Shown: positions 1 to 10,120 of the stretch, piece by piece
Numbering within the stretch: position 1 is the first letter of the stretch
Layout: each line of letters begins with the position of its first letter
DNA from: Panorpa germanica
Lineage: Eukaryota; Arthropoda; Insecta; Mecoptera; Panorpidae
Direction: 5' to 3'
Length of the DNA: 64,000 nt
Assembly: GCA_963678705.1 (NCBI GenBank)
Contig: OY783208.1
Span: forward strand, 3,720,001 to 3,784,000
Notes under the pieces: model-generated
The model's input: the letters and a program-made list of their open reading frames with translations, nothing else
Database searches by the model: none
Told to the model about the DNA's origin: nothing
Made by a program: the position numbers and the translations under genes

Positions 1-845
1 CTGACCGTGGAAGTTGTATCCATAGGAGTCCAATGTTTTCGAATGGGCATTTGGGGTTTTTTGTTCCAAACATTCGTTTGCTTCGTTTGTTGAGATTGAG
101 GCTTTTTAAAAGGTTGATAAGAGGTTGATGGTTCAGCTCTTTGGTTTGAGTAGGATGGTCTATTTTGTTGAGATGGGTTATAATTATTTTGAGGGTGGTA
201 CGATGGTCTGTACTGTGGTTTTTGGAGTAGGGGTCTCTGAGGGTAGAATTGTTTAGGTATTTCACCCATCAGTTTCAGTTGTTGAATTCTATTTGTTTTT
301 AGAGTGTCTTCTCTCATGATTATTTTTAGAATCTCCTCCATTTTTGTAATATTCTGAACTCTAAGTTGTGATCCTAATGGTTCATTAAGACCAGTCAAAA
401 AGGCTTCTAGTGTTAGGTTATCATATAATTTTAGTTTATGAGTCTTCACTAGGGGGTCTAATCCTCCAATTTGTGTTACATTATATAAATCATTTCTGAT
501 TTTGTTGCATTTGTCGTAAAAGATCATTGCAGTATCTCCTCTTTGCCGGAGTAGCATCAGTTCTCTTGTTAATGTCGTTTCCGATTTGTTTTCATTGTAG
601 TTCGATATTAGTATAGCTCTTAATTCATCCCAAGTATGGGTGTTTCTATACTCTATTAATGCGTTTGCTTTTCCAACAATTTTACTTTTTATTGCAAGTA
701 ATAGTAACGCGTTGTCTGCAGCGTTTGCAGGAATATCCGGTAAAGCAAATTTCTTAATCACGTTATCACAACTTTGTAAGAACGTTGATAGTGAATTGTC
801 TCCGTTGAATTCTTTAATGTACGATATAAATGTGTTATACGCCAT
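1..845 (-). CDS. gypsy-type LTR retrotransposon gag (element A), runs off window
   Basis: The frame is open from the ATG at 845 to the window edge, about 281 codons, so the 3' end is missing. The product has the look of a Retrotrans_gag capsid protein. It is a helical domain with a central tract around W-D-E-L-R-A-I-L-I-S-N-Y and a following acidic/Leu-rich helix, then a Gln/Pro/Asn/Tyr-rich tail from about residue 190. No CCHC knuckle is visible before the edge. The start was chosen because it opens the frame about 330 bases downstream (minus sense) of a tRNA-Ser-like primer site at 1177-1187, as in 17.6/297-like elements. It packages the element RNA in the cytoplasm. No stop was seen, so this copy may be fairly young. 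The pol region would lie outside the window. Confidence 0.75.
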   Translation of the reverse strand, partial: MAYNTFISYIKEFNGDNSLSTFLQSCDNVIKKFALPDIPANAADNALLLLAIKSKIVGKANALIEYRNTHTWDELRAILISNYNENKSETTLTRELMLLRQRGDTAMIFYDKCNKIRNDLYNVTQIGGLDPLVKTHKLKLYDNLTLEAFLTGLNEPLGSQLRVQNITKMEEILKIIMREDTLKTNRIQQLKLMGEIPKQFYPQRPLLQKPQYRPSYHPQNNYNPSQQNRPSYSNQRAEPSTSYQPFKKPQSQQTKQTNVWNKKPQMPIRKHWTPMDTTSTV

Positions 846-1170
846 TATAATGTATATATTTTTTCTTCTCAATATTCTTATATTTATGTATTATTTAATT
901 ATCAGAGGGAATAATAAAAGAAGGGATACTTGAAAATGGTACTCACATTGAGATCATTACAGCCAGTTCTAGAAGCATGATGATTCCAGGTCGTCTAGTT
1001 GTATGTCTTGTGCTCCCGTGTTCCTTTTTTATTATTTCACTCACTCACTTATTTATTTATTTTCACTTTAACTATTTATTAAGTTTAACTGTATTATTGT
1101 GTAGGTTTTCGAATTATTAAGTTAATCCATTAAAATGGAAAAATTTACAGCGATTTGTAATTTCTTAATA

Positions 1171-1187
1171 TCCGTACGACTGCGCCA
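1171..1187 (-). other. primer binding site of element A (tRNA-Ser-like)
   Basis: Read on the minus strand this begins TGGCGCAGTCG, which is complementary to the 3' end (CGACTGCGCCA) of insect tRNA-Ser, the primer known for the 17.6/297 group. It fixes the 3' edge of the 5' LTR at about position 1188. The LTR therefore lies at about 1188 to 1500; its outer edge could not be fixed because no second LTR is in the window. Confidence 0.6.
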
Positions 1188-1626
1188 ATTAACTTTTGAT
1201 TTACTGAAGTTAATAAAAAAAACAATTTAATTAACTTTAAACAATTATTTTATTGATATATTTATTACAAGACCTTCTGGCAATTCAGAGGTTGGAGTAA
1301 GACTGGTGGTCCGAGATTACATGGTTACTTATATACTAACTTAATCGTAATTCTATCCCAGGATGTTTAGATTAGATAAGGGGATATGTTGGGTGGCCTT
1401 TAGAGCTGGCACGCGTGGTAACAATATAGTAGTTATTTAGGAGGTCAGTGTCATAGCTCATTTGTTGACATAATTTTAATTTAATTCTAGATAAAGTAAA
1501 CTTTATTTATTTTATTAAATTTTCTATATTCGAGTGAGTATATATCTATATACTGTTATTTAGATATTATTTGAGTAAGGTTTTGGATGTTGGTTTTTTA
1601 CTCTAATTATTTTTATCTGATGGATG
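1188..1626 (-). repeat. putative 5' LTR of element A and junction to element B
   Basis: AT-rich non-coding stretch between the primer site of element A and the end of the gag relic of element B. By position the first 300 bases or so should be the 5' LTR of A (minus sense). No gene is seen. Element A appears to be inserted in, or abutting, the truncated element B just after its gag, because no pol of B follows. Confidence 0.4.
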
Positions 1627-2943
1627 TTAAAAATCATAGTCTTTGCATTGTTGAGTTTCACCAGGTTGTTCGTAATATTTATAATATACGGCAGGTATTT
1701 TCTCAATTTTTCTCGATGTTATAATACCAGGTTGTTTGTGATGCGGATAAACATACTTTTGTTTAATTTTAGTATTTCTTATTCCAGCTTGTTGTCTGTA
1801 TGGAATATAAGTACATTTATTTTCCGATACATATTTTATTTTTGGTTGTTGTTCTATGTATTCAAAATATTCTTCTGGTGCATCTTTATTGTCCTCTTCT
1901 TTTTGTTGTTGAAAATATTCATAATGTTTTTTAGATATATTTTCTTTGTCAATATCGGGTTTTTGTTTTTCTTTTCTCAGGTAATTCAGACGTGTCACTT
2001 GTGAAGTCTCCATGGGCTCAAAGTTTCGAATGTCTTGGTTAATAGGTTGATATTGTGGTTTTGGAATAAATTGTGGTGGAAATGGTATAAATGATTGTCT
2101 TTGAATATCTTCCGAAAATGGCGTAAATAATTGTTTTTGTTGGAAATTTTGTTAGTAAGGTATAAATGATTGTCTTGGTGGAAAATTTTGTTGTTTTGGA
2201 ATAAACAATTGTTTTGATTGGAGGGGTATATTTTGTGGTTTATATTGGTATGTTTTTAAACTTTGTATTGGTCTATCGGGTGTATGAGATGAGTAGTTTT
2301 TCCACTGCATGTGTTGCACGTTTTCTTCGTCTAACACATAAGCCCATGCCTGTTCCATTGAATTTGGCATTCTCGCTCTTATACTTTCTCCCATTTTTCC
2401 TCTCAAACCTCTGGTAAAAGTTTTTAGTATTACCGTTGTATATAGGTTTGACTTACCTTTAAAGAGAGTTTCACAGAGTTTTAACAGATGATCTGAGCAT
2501 CTGTTAAAAAAGTCTTGCGTACTTTCTTGCGATTTCTGCATCAGTTCACTAATTTCTACGATAAGCGCTGCTTCATCCCTTTGATCAGAGAAGTTAGAAA
2601 TTAATATTTTTTTGAGTTCGTCCCATGTATCAATCCGTCTACCTAACGTAACTCTTTCGACGGATCCCTCCAACTTGGATAAAATTACTTCAACTATCCA
2701 CGTTTTGATTTCATTAACTGCGTTTCTAAACATATAAACTATATTGTCTACTTGTCTTATAAAAGCATTTAATTTTGTTGGTTCTCCGTAAAATGTTTTA
2801 ACAGTTTCAAAATAAGAATTGCTATAAGTGATATTTTCTACATTTTGTTGTTGTTGTGATTCAGCTATATCTTGCCTGAGTTGTATGAGTTGTCTTCTCT
2901 GCGATTTTAATTGCTCTTGTAATTGTAATATTACGTTTTCCAT
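1627..2943 (-). pseudogene. gypsy-type gag of element B with one in-frame stop
   Basis: Two open stretches (2943-2152 and 2151-1627) lie in the same frame, separated only by a TAA at 2154-2152, so this is one gag gene of about 438 codons with a single nonsense codon. The amino third is a Gln-rich coiled coil (residues about 5-35). Residues 45-210 resemble a Retrotrans_gag capsid domain with a W-D-E-L-K-K-I-L-I-S-N-F core and a later R-G-L-R-G-K-M motif. The rest is a basic Gln/Pro/Tyr-rich tail with repeated F-I-P elements. It is a distant relative of the gag of element A and lies on the same strand. The stop could be read through in some elements, but a decayed copy is simpler. No protease, RT or integrase follows. 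Confidence 0.7.
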
Positions 2944-3570
2944 TTTTAAATTTGTGTTATGTTCAATTTCCCTTAATTCATTGTTTCATTATTATTATTT
3001 TTGTTATTTGTTTTAGTTCGCTATGACCCATAATGTTTATTATTATTTTATTATTTTTTTGAAAATGTAATAATTGGATATTAGGAATTTGTGAAAAGGA
3101 ATTTCAGAAATATTTACTACTTACAGTTGGATTGAAAAAATATCATTAATGTAGATTCTTATGGTCTCTGTTTTCAAGCTGTGATGGTTTTCTAGTTGTT
3201 CAGAGGTCAGTTGACATTGTCCATGGGGTTGTGCGATAGTCACGACTGCTTTTGCACTTTTAACAAAAAATACATTTCTTTTTTATTTTTATAAAACACT
3301 TTTCGTATTTTTTTTTAATTGCCCATTTGTACACTTCTTTTAATTATTTAAAAACTTTTAGTACACTTCTTTTTCTTTAAAAAAAAACTTTCTACACTTT
3401 TTTTTTAAATGCCCTTTTGTACACTGTTCACTTTCTTTTTAATACACTTTTTAAACAATTATAATTTTAATACACTTTTGTAGATATTTATTTTTCACTT
3501 TTGCAGGTTCTTTTTTTAATTTTTTCAAGAACTTGGTTCTACTTTTTTTTTCAAAAAGCAAATTATCCTA
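2944..3570 (-). promoter_or_regulatory. untranslated leader of element B with spaced AAAGTGTA-like motifs
   Basis: Leader between the primer site (3583) and the gag ATG. From about 3290 to 3500 it carries about eight near-copies of TACACTTT (plus sense; AAAGTGTA in the sense of the element), roughly 25-32 bases apart, in a T-rich background with two copies of GCCCWTTTGTACAC. Nothing coding was seen. The position matches that of the Su(Hw) site cluster in Drosophila gypsy, although the motif differs. Confidence 0.45.
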
Positions 3571-3583
3571 GAGCACTGCGCCA
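3571..3583 (-). other. primer binding site of element B
   Basis: Minus-strand TGGCGCAGT followed by GCTC: the first nine bases fit the tRNA-Ser 3' end, with divergence after that. It places the 5' LTR of element B at about 3584 upward. Confidence 0.5.
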
Positions 3584-5839
3584 GTTATATATTTTCTGAG
3601 AGCCGAAAATATTTAACAAATTTATATTTTAGTAGATTAATTTACTTTATAAATTTATTGAGTCGTAATTTTAAGAACGTTGTGCTAGTTCATATATCGT
3701 GGTCGTCGTTGTTTATAGGTTGTTAGTATTTGTTGACATTAGTATTAGAATGAAAACATATATTTAAAAAACTGTATTTTATTCTAATAAAATTCAAATG
3801 CAAAGTTACACTTGTTGTTAGTTTTGATTATTATATAATTATGTATGATTAATATTAATTGTTAGTTCGTTGATTATTTTAATACACTTATTTCTAATTT
3901 ATTTGTTAATCTTTATTTTACTTGTTTCGTTTGTTTGTTTGATTCGTTTTTGAATCTTTCTTGTTTTGTGAATTAACACTTTTGTTTCTTTTGCAATTTG
4001 TGCTTTTGTGTCTTTTTCGACTTTTGTTTCTTAAATCTAATTGTGGCAATGTCAATAGTATGCGATAAAAATTGACTATTACTGAATCAAAATAACACGT
4101 ACAGCTATTGTGGTGTTATTCTAGAGATTGACTGGAATGGTCTCAAACAAATGTATTTATGCTGACTTTTTGTTTAGGTAAGCATTTTTAAATAGGTCAC
4201 AATAGTCGCGAGAAAATGTTTATATTTCTGAGTAACACTTAAGGTTCTGATTTATAGTTATTTTTAATGGTCCTATTTTGTTTATGATGAAATGCGTTGC
4301 AAGTTATTTGTTATTTGAGTCAACATAATATTATAATTATTTAATACTTCAATTCATCATTCATAGTAGATGTAAATAATGATTTCATTTCCTATATATT
4401 AAATAAATATAACAATGATATAATGTATTACGTAATCATATGTTAACTTGTATTTAAGAATAAACACAATATACTGTTTCTAATTTTATTAATAAATAAA
4501 CAGTATATTCTATTATAAATAAGATTCTATTATAAATAAAATAAATAATCTATTTATTAATTGTTTTAGCAACGTCTAGTTTCTGATTCTAATGGTTGTA
4601 TTTTCTTAACTGTATTTCATTTTCCATATAATTTAACTCCGTTTCTTCAAGCGTAGCTAAATTATTTAAAGCCATACTTCTTAATATTATATTTTTATTA
4701 AATTAATATAAAGCGCAATAAAAAGTAATAGAAAAATTTTAGGTTAACTTCACACAAATATTTATTTTTTTGACATTTCTAGAAATCTTCTAAATACTCT
4801 TGCCTGAAACAGTGAAAACTAATAAAAATCACTAAAATTTACTGTTCGATCGAACATTCGCATGCTAAATAGTCGAAGTGCAAATGTTCACTTTTTTGCT
4901 CGATTTCTCTACTCGTAAATTTTCGTAAAATTTTCAGAAATAGCACTTTTGAGTAAATCGAGTGATTTTTATGGAATGAAGAAGAGTTTACGATTCGATT
5001 GAACTCAGGAATAGCGCCCCAGGCTATGACAGAAAGAGAGAGAATATTATTTGGGAGAGATATCCGATAATATCTTTGACATAAGTTTGTGTTTTTTTAA
5101 TGGCGTCTTTTCGTATCAAACAACAATTAATAAGGTTTATGTTTGCTTTGACAGTCTTTTTACATCAACAAATTTAAGACTTAATGTGCATCATGTTTAT
5201 TTCGAGATTCCATTGTGCTTCTAATATTTATTTGTATTATGTGTGATTAACAGTGCCTCAACACCAATTTTATATCAACAAGTTATCACTGTGCATCGTT
5301 TCAATTCAATGTGAGTATTATTTATGTAATTATTACAATATATTTCTATTCTTGAACCAACTGTAACTTATTTTGTCTTTAGGTGTCTGGAAATACAGAG
5401 AAAAATGCAGTGGGTTAAACATTAATAACTGTTGGATTTAATTTTTTTTTTTAAATGATTTTATTGATTTTAATATATTAATGAGAATAACTAATACATA
5501 TTCATATATTGGATTTGATATAACTGGATACTAACTGACTATCATTTATTATAATTGTTATATTTAGCAGAGATAAACTATTAATTTATATTAATTAGGT
5601 TTATTTTATTAACTAAATGTACACTTGCATTATGATGTCACGGAATATAGAATTACATAGTACAGTATTACAGAGTACAGTATTACCTACAGTATTACCG
5701 AGTGTAAAAAGAAAGATAGAAGTAGTAGTTGTGTCAATCCCGAGAGGGCGCTAAATTTAAATCCAACAATAACCAAAGTGCAGAGCCAATAAAACTCCAG
5801 GTCCCAGGTAAATACTTTCTATATTATATTATATATTTT
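3584..5839. other. putative LTR of element B, then AT-rich intergenic DNA
   Basis: No gene is seen. The first 500 bases or so should be the 5' LTR of element B (edge unresolved), with T-rich runs of ACACTTTTG near 3975-4025 recalling the leader motifs. After that comes plain AT-rich sequence. At about 5657-5700 there is a small tandem of three TACAGTATTAC units. Confidence 0.35.
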
Positions 5840-6174
5840 TAGCCCGGTCAAATTAAACCAAAAAATAAGAGTAAAGTTACATAAATTCCCACCTAGCTGA
5901 AAATCGGTAAGATTGTTTAAAATATCATTAAAAACAAAATTTGAAAACTCCCCATCTTTCCCCTGTACGGAAAAAATTTTATTCAAGGTCAAAGGTCAAA
6001 GAAATGAGTTTTTCGCGATTTTCAGCAAAACGGTAAGTTTTATCATAAAAATACCTCAGACAAAAATTGTAGATCATAAAATTATCTACAAAAAAATTAT
6101 TAATACTTTTTTCTCTACGAGCTACCGTTTTTGAGATATAACGATTCAAAAAGTTGTAATCGTCATAATATGCA
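5840..6174 (+). repeat. left terminal inverted repeat of the PIN-CXC transposon
   Basis: Pairs with 7722-8046. It holds a perfect AGGTCA-A-AGGTCA (DR1) at 5986-5998. A 73-codon open frame at 5913-6134 recurs in the other arm simply because the arms are copies; it is not taken as a gene. Confidence 0.8.
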
Positions 6175-6312
6175 TGAGTACGCCACGTATATATACATCG
6201 CTATAGTTGTAATATATGTTAAAATACTTTTCTATCGGTCATTGTAACTTACACTACTAATATAAAATATACATAAGTTATAACTATAAGAATACAGGTA
6301 AATTGAAACCCA

Positions 6313-7539
6313 GTCCCGAGTTCCCGAGTTACTGTCGTATTTGATGGCTATAATGATTGCACGAGAAATACCAAAGCTGCAGAACAGCGTCGTCGAACTT
6401 TAGCAACATCTTCATCAATTGATATTTTATTTGATGAAAATATGACAGTTCCAACCAGCCAACAAAAATTTCTTTCTAATACTCACAACAAGTCTTGGTT
6501 CATTTCAATGTTGAAAGAAAGATTTACTACGGAAAATATATTGGTAAGACAAGCTAATAATGATGCTGATGTATTGATAATTGAAACAGCAATTGAGCAA
6601 TTCAATTTGACAAATACAACTATTGTTGTTGGTGAAGATATAGACTTACTCGTATTACTGACTGTTCGAACTTCAACTGAAAAAAATATTTTCTTCTTAA
6701 AACCAGGAAAAGCTCAACATCAATCGGAAATGTATTCATCAAAAAGTTTATCTACTTTTGCAAAGTGTCAAAATCATGTACTATTTTTACACGCAATAAC
6801 TGGCTGTGATACGACATCTGCATTTTACAGGAGGGGTAAAATAACAGTTTTCAAACTATTTGAGAAACAAAATTTAATTGAATGTGCTGAAGTTTTTAAA
6901 AATAGTAATTCTACTCGACAAGAAATTATTACTAACGGCATTCGCTTTCTTCTTTCTATGTACGGAGCTCTTAAAAAAACTACCTGCTTAGATAAGTATA
7001 GATATGCATGTTTCGTTAAAAACACCAAAAGTAAAAAACAAGTACAATTAGCTTGTCTTCCTCCAACCTCAGTTGCTGCTCATTAACATCTTTTTAGGGT
7101 ATATTACCAAGTTCAAGTGTGGCTTGGTTATCAGCTAGACCCTACAGACTGGGGTTGGAAGTTGGTCAACAATTCATTAGAACCAGTGCACACTTTACTT
7201 CCACCTGCGCCGAAAAAACTGCTGAACTCGATTTTTTGCAACTGCAAAAAGGGATGCAGTGCTAAATGTGGTTGCAAAAAAGTCGGACTATTCTGTTCTC
7301 CGGCATGTACACATTGTCAAGGCCGGTTGTGCTCTAATATTGAATCACCAACAGTAGAGGATCCGTTTGATTCCAACGAGGCAACATGCGATACATCGCT
7401 ATTAACGCAGTTTACATGCACTCAGGATGAAGATGAAGAAGAACAAGAAGAACAAGAACAAGAACAAGACGAACAAGAACAAGAAGATCAAGAAGAAGAA
7501 CCAGAAGAAGATTTTGAAAGTTACGACTCGGACGATTAA
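6313..7539 (+). pseudogene. PIN/FEN1-like nuclease-fold protein with CXC (tesmin-like) tail, one in-frame stop
   Basis: Frame open from 6307. A CAG acceptor-like site at 6310-6312 suggests that an upstream exon or 5' end is missing. Coding signal starts with V-V-F-D-G-Y and runs to 7539, interrupted only by a TAA at 7084-7086, where the context A-A-H-stop-H suggests a former CAA Gln codon. Acidic motifs N-N-D-A-D-V-L-I, V-G-E-D-I-D-L-L-V-L-L and A-I-T-G-C-D-T-T-S-A-F line up with the metal-binding core of FEN1/XPG-type PIN nucleases. After the stop come W-L-G-Y-Q-L-D-P and a Cys-rich CXC block (F-C-N-C-K-K-G-C, C-G-C, C-S-P-A-C-T-H-C), then an acidic Glu/Gln tail. Proteins of this layout are, as I recall, multicopy in aphid and other insect genomes. 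It may be the transposition protein of the element; that role is inferred from its place between the TIRs. Confidence 0.7.
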
Positions 7540-7721
7540 ATTTCACTACTTTTTTTTAACTTAAATTGCTTTTATCTTTTCAATCTCTGCTAATATCCAT
7601 TATTTTTCAATAGTTTCAAATTAAACAGGATCAAAACTGACCCGTGGAATAGGCCTACTGGGGAAACCACGTTAAAAAAAACGCGCTAAGTACACTACCT
7701 CATAGGTGGCGAGGAAACGTG

Positions 7722-8046
7722 TGCATATTATGACGATTACAACTTTTTGAATCGTTATATCTCAGAAACGGTGGCTCGTAGGGAAAAAAGTATTAATAAA
7801 TTTTTTGTAGATAATTTTGTGATCTACAATTTTTGTCTGAGGTATTTTTATGATAAAACTTACCGTTTTGCTGAAAATCGCGAAAAACTCATTTCTTTGA
7901 CCTTTGACCTTGAATAAAAATTTTTCCGTACAGGGGATAGATGGGGAGTTTTCAAATTTTGTTTTTAATGATATTTTAAACAATCTTACCGATTTTCAGC
8001 TAGGTGGGAATTTATGTAACTTCGAATGTCTAACTTGACCGGGCTA
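7722..8046 (-). repeat. right terminal inverted repeat of the PIN-CXC transposon
   Basis: Mirror of 5840-6174, carrying the same DR1 (TGACCT-T-TGACCT at 7898-7910). Confidence 0.8.
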
Positions 8047-8100
8047 TTTATGTATTATTATTAGTATACAGTACATTTTATTTATTATATTATTTTATAG

Positions 8101-8600
8101 GTTCGTTCACTATTCCCACTAATACAAAAACTTCAAGTCAAAATGGATATGAAGCAAGAAATAATAGGAATAGGATTTTAGAGGAAGGTACTGTTGAGCT
8201 TGAAGATATTCCTGGTTTCAGTTATATTGATTTTGATACCGATTTAAAATTTGTTACTTTCGCTTATGTCGTTTGTTTTGTAGTAAAACCACTAAACGTG
8301 ATACTTGTTAATTAGATTTAGTTGATTCGATAATTCAAATAATGTTCAAAGAACATTCCCACGAGGAGCAGTATTTATTGTATCCTAGTAACAATTTAAT
8401 TTCATTTGTTAAACATGCTGCTCCTATTAATAATTATAGAGATGAGTGTATTGCAAATTTAAATTTAATGATTTAGGAAGGATTTTACATGAAGAAGTAT
8501 TTAGAAAAATTAACTTTATATTCAACACTCATAAGGACCATGTTTCTAGTGTTTTAATTAAACAGACAGCTTACAAAGTTAGCTAATTACTTGTACATTA
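8101..8600 (+). pseudogene. decayed transposase-like fragment, possibly P-element/THAP9-like carboxyl part
   Basis: After an acceptor-like TTTATAG the plus strand reads G-S-F-T-I-P-T-N-T-K-T, then L-E-D-I-P-G-F-S-Y-I-D and F-V-T-F-A-Y-V-V-C-F-V-V, before hitting TAG near 8315. A +1 shift recovers K-T-T-K-R-D-T-C and then, after a stop, L-L-Y-P-S-N-N-L-I-S-F-V-K. These pieces recall the carboxyl region of insect P/THAP9-like transposases (a Y-x-x-G-x-V-V segment followed by Cys pairs). Stops and shifts make it non-functional. The family call is weak; it could be another transposase. Confidence 0.35.
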
Positions 8601-9110
8601 TTAGGGTTTACAAGCATTGCATTTATTTGAAGATTTTAAAACTGCGACATAATTTTTTTATTAGATTTATTAGAATTGAATTCGGGAAGTATTCGTACTT
8701 CAATTGTCATTTTACTATATAAAAATATTTCAGTTTATTTCGCTGTATTTTGTTATTCTTTAATAGCAATATTTTGGTTAATAATAATAAGTAACTGGTA
8801 TTTTCATTTTCAATTATGTCCTTTACTGGAACGTCTATTTATTATTAATGTATGTATGTATTTTTGAAAATTATGCTGCAAACATCATACACAATAATGA
8901 TGTTGATCTTTAGATTTTAATTATACTTAAGAGTGCAAAATATTGTTTTATCAATATCTGGTGATGGATCTTTCATTTTAAAAATATTATATTACACTTC
9001 TATAATATATATTCAATTAATGTTAATACATATTATATTATATGATTCAATTAAGTTTAATAAATATTATAAATGAATTTATGATTTTTAATGTTCCCAT
9101 TCTCTCTCCC
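8601..9110. other. AT-rich intergenic DNA
   Basis: Nothing recognisable. The short open frame at 8676-8867 is hydrophobic and AT-driven, with no family features. Confidence 0.4.
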
Positions 9111-9149
9111 TATCGCAAAATACCGCTTGGTTTTATATGGAGTTGAACA

Positions 9150-9488
9150 TCGCTGGAGTGTGTGTTATGTCATTAACTACTTACAGCTGGGTCATACATT
9201 CCATCAAGTTTTTATTGCGATTTTTGTGAAAAAAGATTAATAATTTCGATAATTTCGACATAATACGCAAAACTGATTTCAATACTGTTGAATTTTTAAA
9301 GGGGCTACTTTTATTTATATAGTCCTAGAGGAAGTGTAGAAATTTGGTACCCTGTCGTCAACAGGCTTGAAACATTAAGTATATTGTAGTTTTATAAGAA
9401 TTAAGGCATGACTCACGAAAATTCACTGAAATAAGAAATATACAATTTACAACATTTTTAATTATTTATTTATTGAATAATATATTTA
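9150..9488 (+). repeat. repeat Y (start of ZF block 1), interrupted by the Helitron
   Basis: A 300-base repeat with the stretch TACAGCTGGGTCRTACATTCC recurs at about 30,660 and 47,790 in this orientation and inverted at about 40,500 and 56,850. It marks the 3' side of each zinc-finger block. Its sequence TGAATAATATATTTA is cut here by the Helitron. Confidence 0.6.
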
Positions 9489-10120
9489 TCTTAATATATA
9501 AAAGAAAGACGGGTTTGTTGCAACACTTATAACTCGAGATCTGCTGAACCAATATTCATGGTTATTGATTCGTTGGATTTGTCTTCGCCCCGAATAGCAT
9601 AATACATCTTAAAAACAATGAAAATATATAAAACAAAGACGGGTTTGTTACAACACTTACAATAGCATAATACATCTTAAAAACAATGAAAATTCGAAAT
9701 TTAAAAAACTCGACAATGAAAACTCGATACTTAATCATTTCAATAAATGCTGATTTGTTTATTTCATGTCAAACATTTGTTGTCATGACAACGTTTGTTG
9801 TCATGTGTGCGTTCAGAAATTTATTTTTTGTAAAATGTGTCGAAAGTTCAGGTACTGTTATATTTGTATGTTTTAGACATTAATTTGTGTAAATTATTTA
9901 TTTATTATTTAATTTTTAATTTCAGAAAATAATACCTAAGATTTATTGTACAGGTTAACAAAAGTGTATATGTCTTTTTATAGGTTATCTATAACTATAA
10001 TTTTTCTTGATAAGCTATTCATATGTAGTGCTTATATACTCTTTGAGCTATTGTCTATGTCTCGAAAGTGGTTTTTTGTGGTTTTATGCGAGTGCACATT
10101 CAGTATTAATATTAATAACT

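Larger units (their letters stand above)
5840..8046 (+). mobile_element. DNA transposon with long TIRs carrying a PIN/FEN1-like + CXC gene
   Basis: The element begins TAGCCCGGTCAA and ends with its reverse complement TTGACCGGGCTA. The inverted arms are about 335 and 325 bases with only scattered differences and a few small indels. Between them lies one gene of about 1.2 kb on the plus strand. Target duplication could not be settled: the flanks are T-rich on both sides (TTT is possible). The family was not identified. The arms and the single internal gene argue for a cut-and-paste element, and the gene breakage argues that this copy is no longer autonomous. Confidence 0.75.
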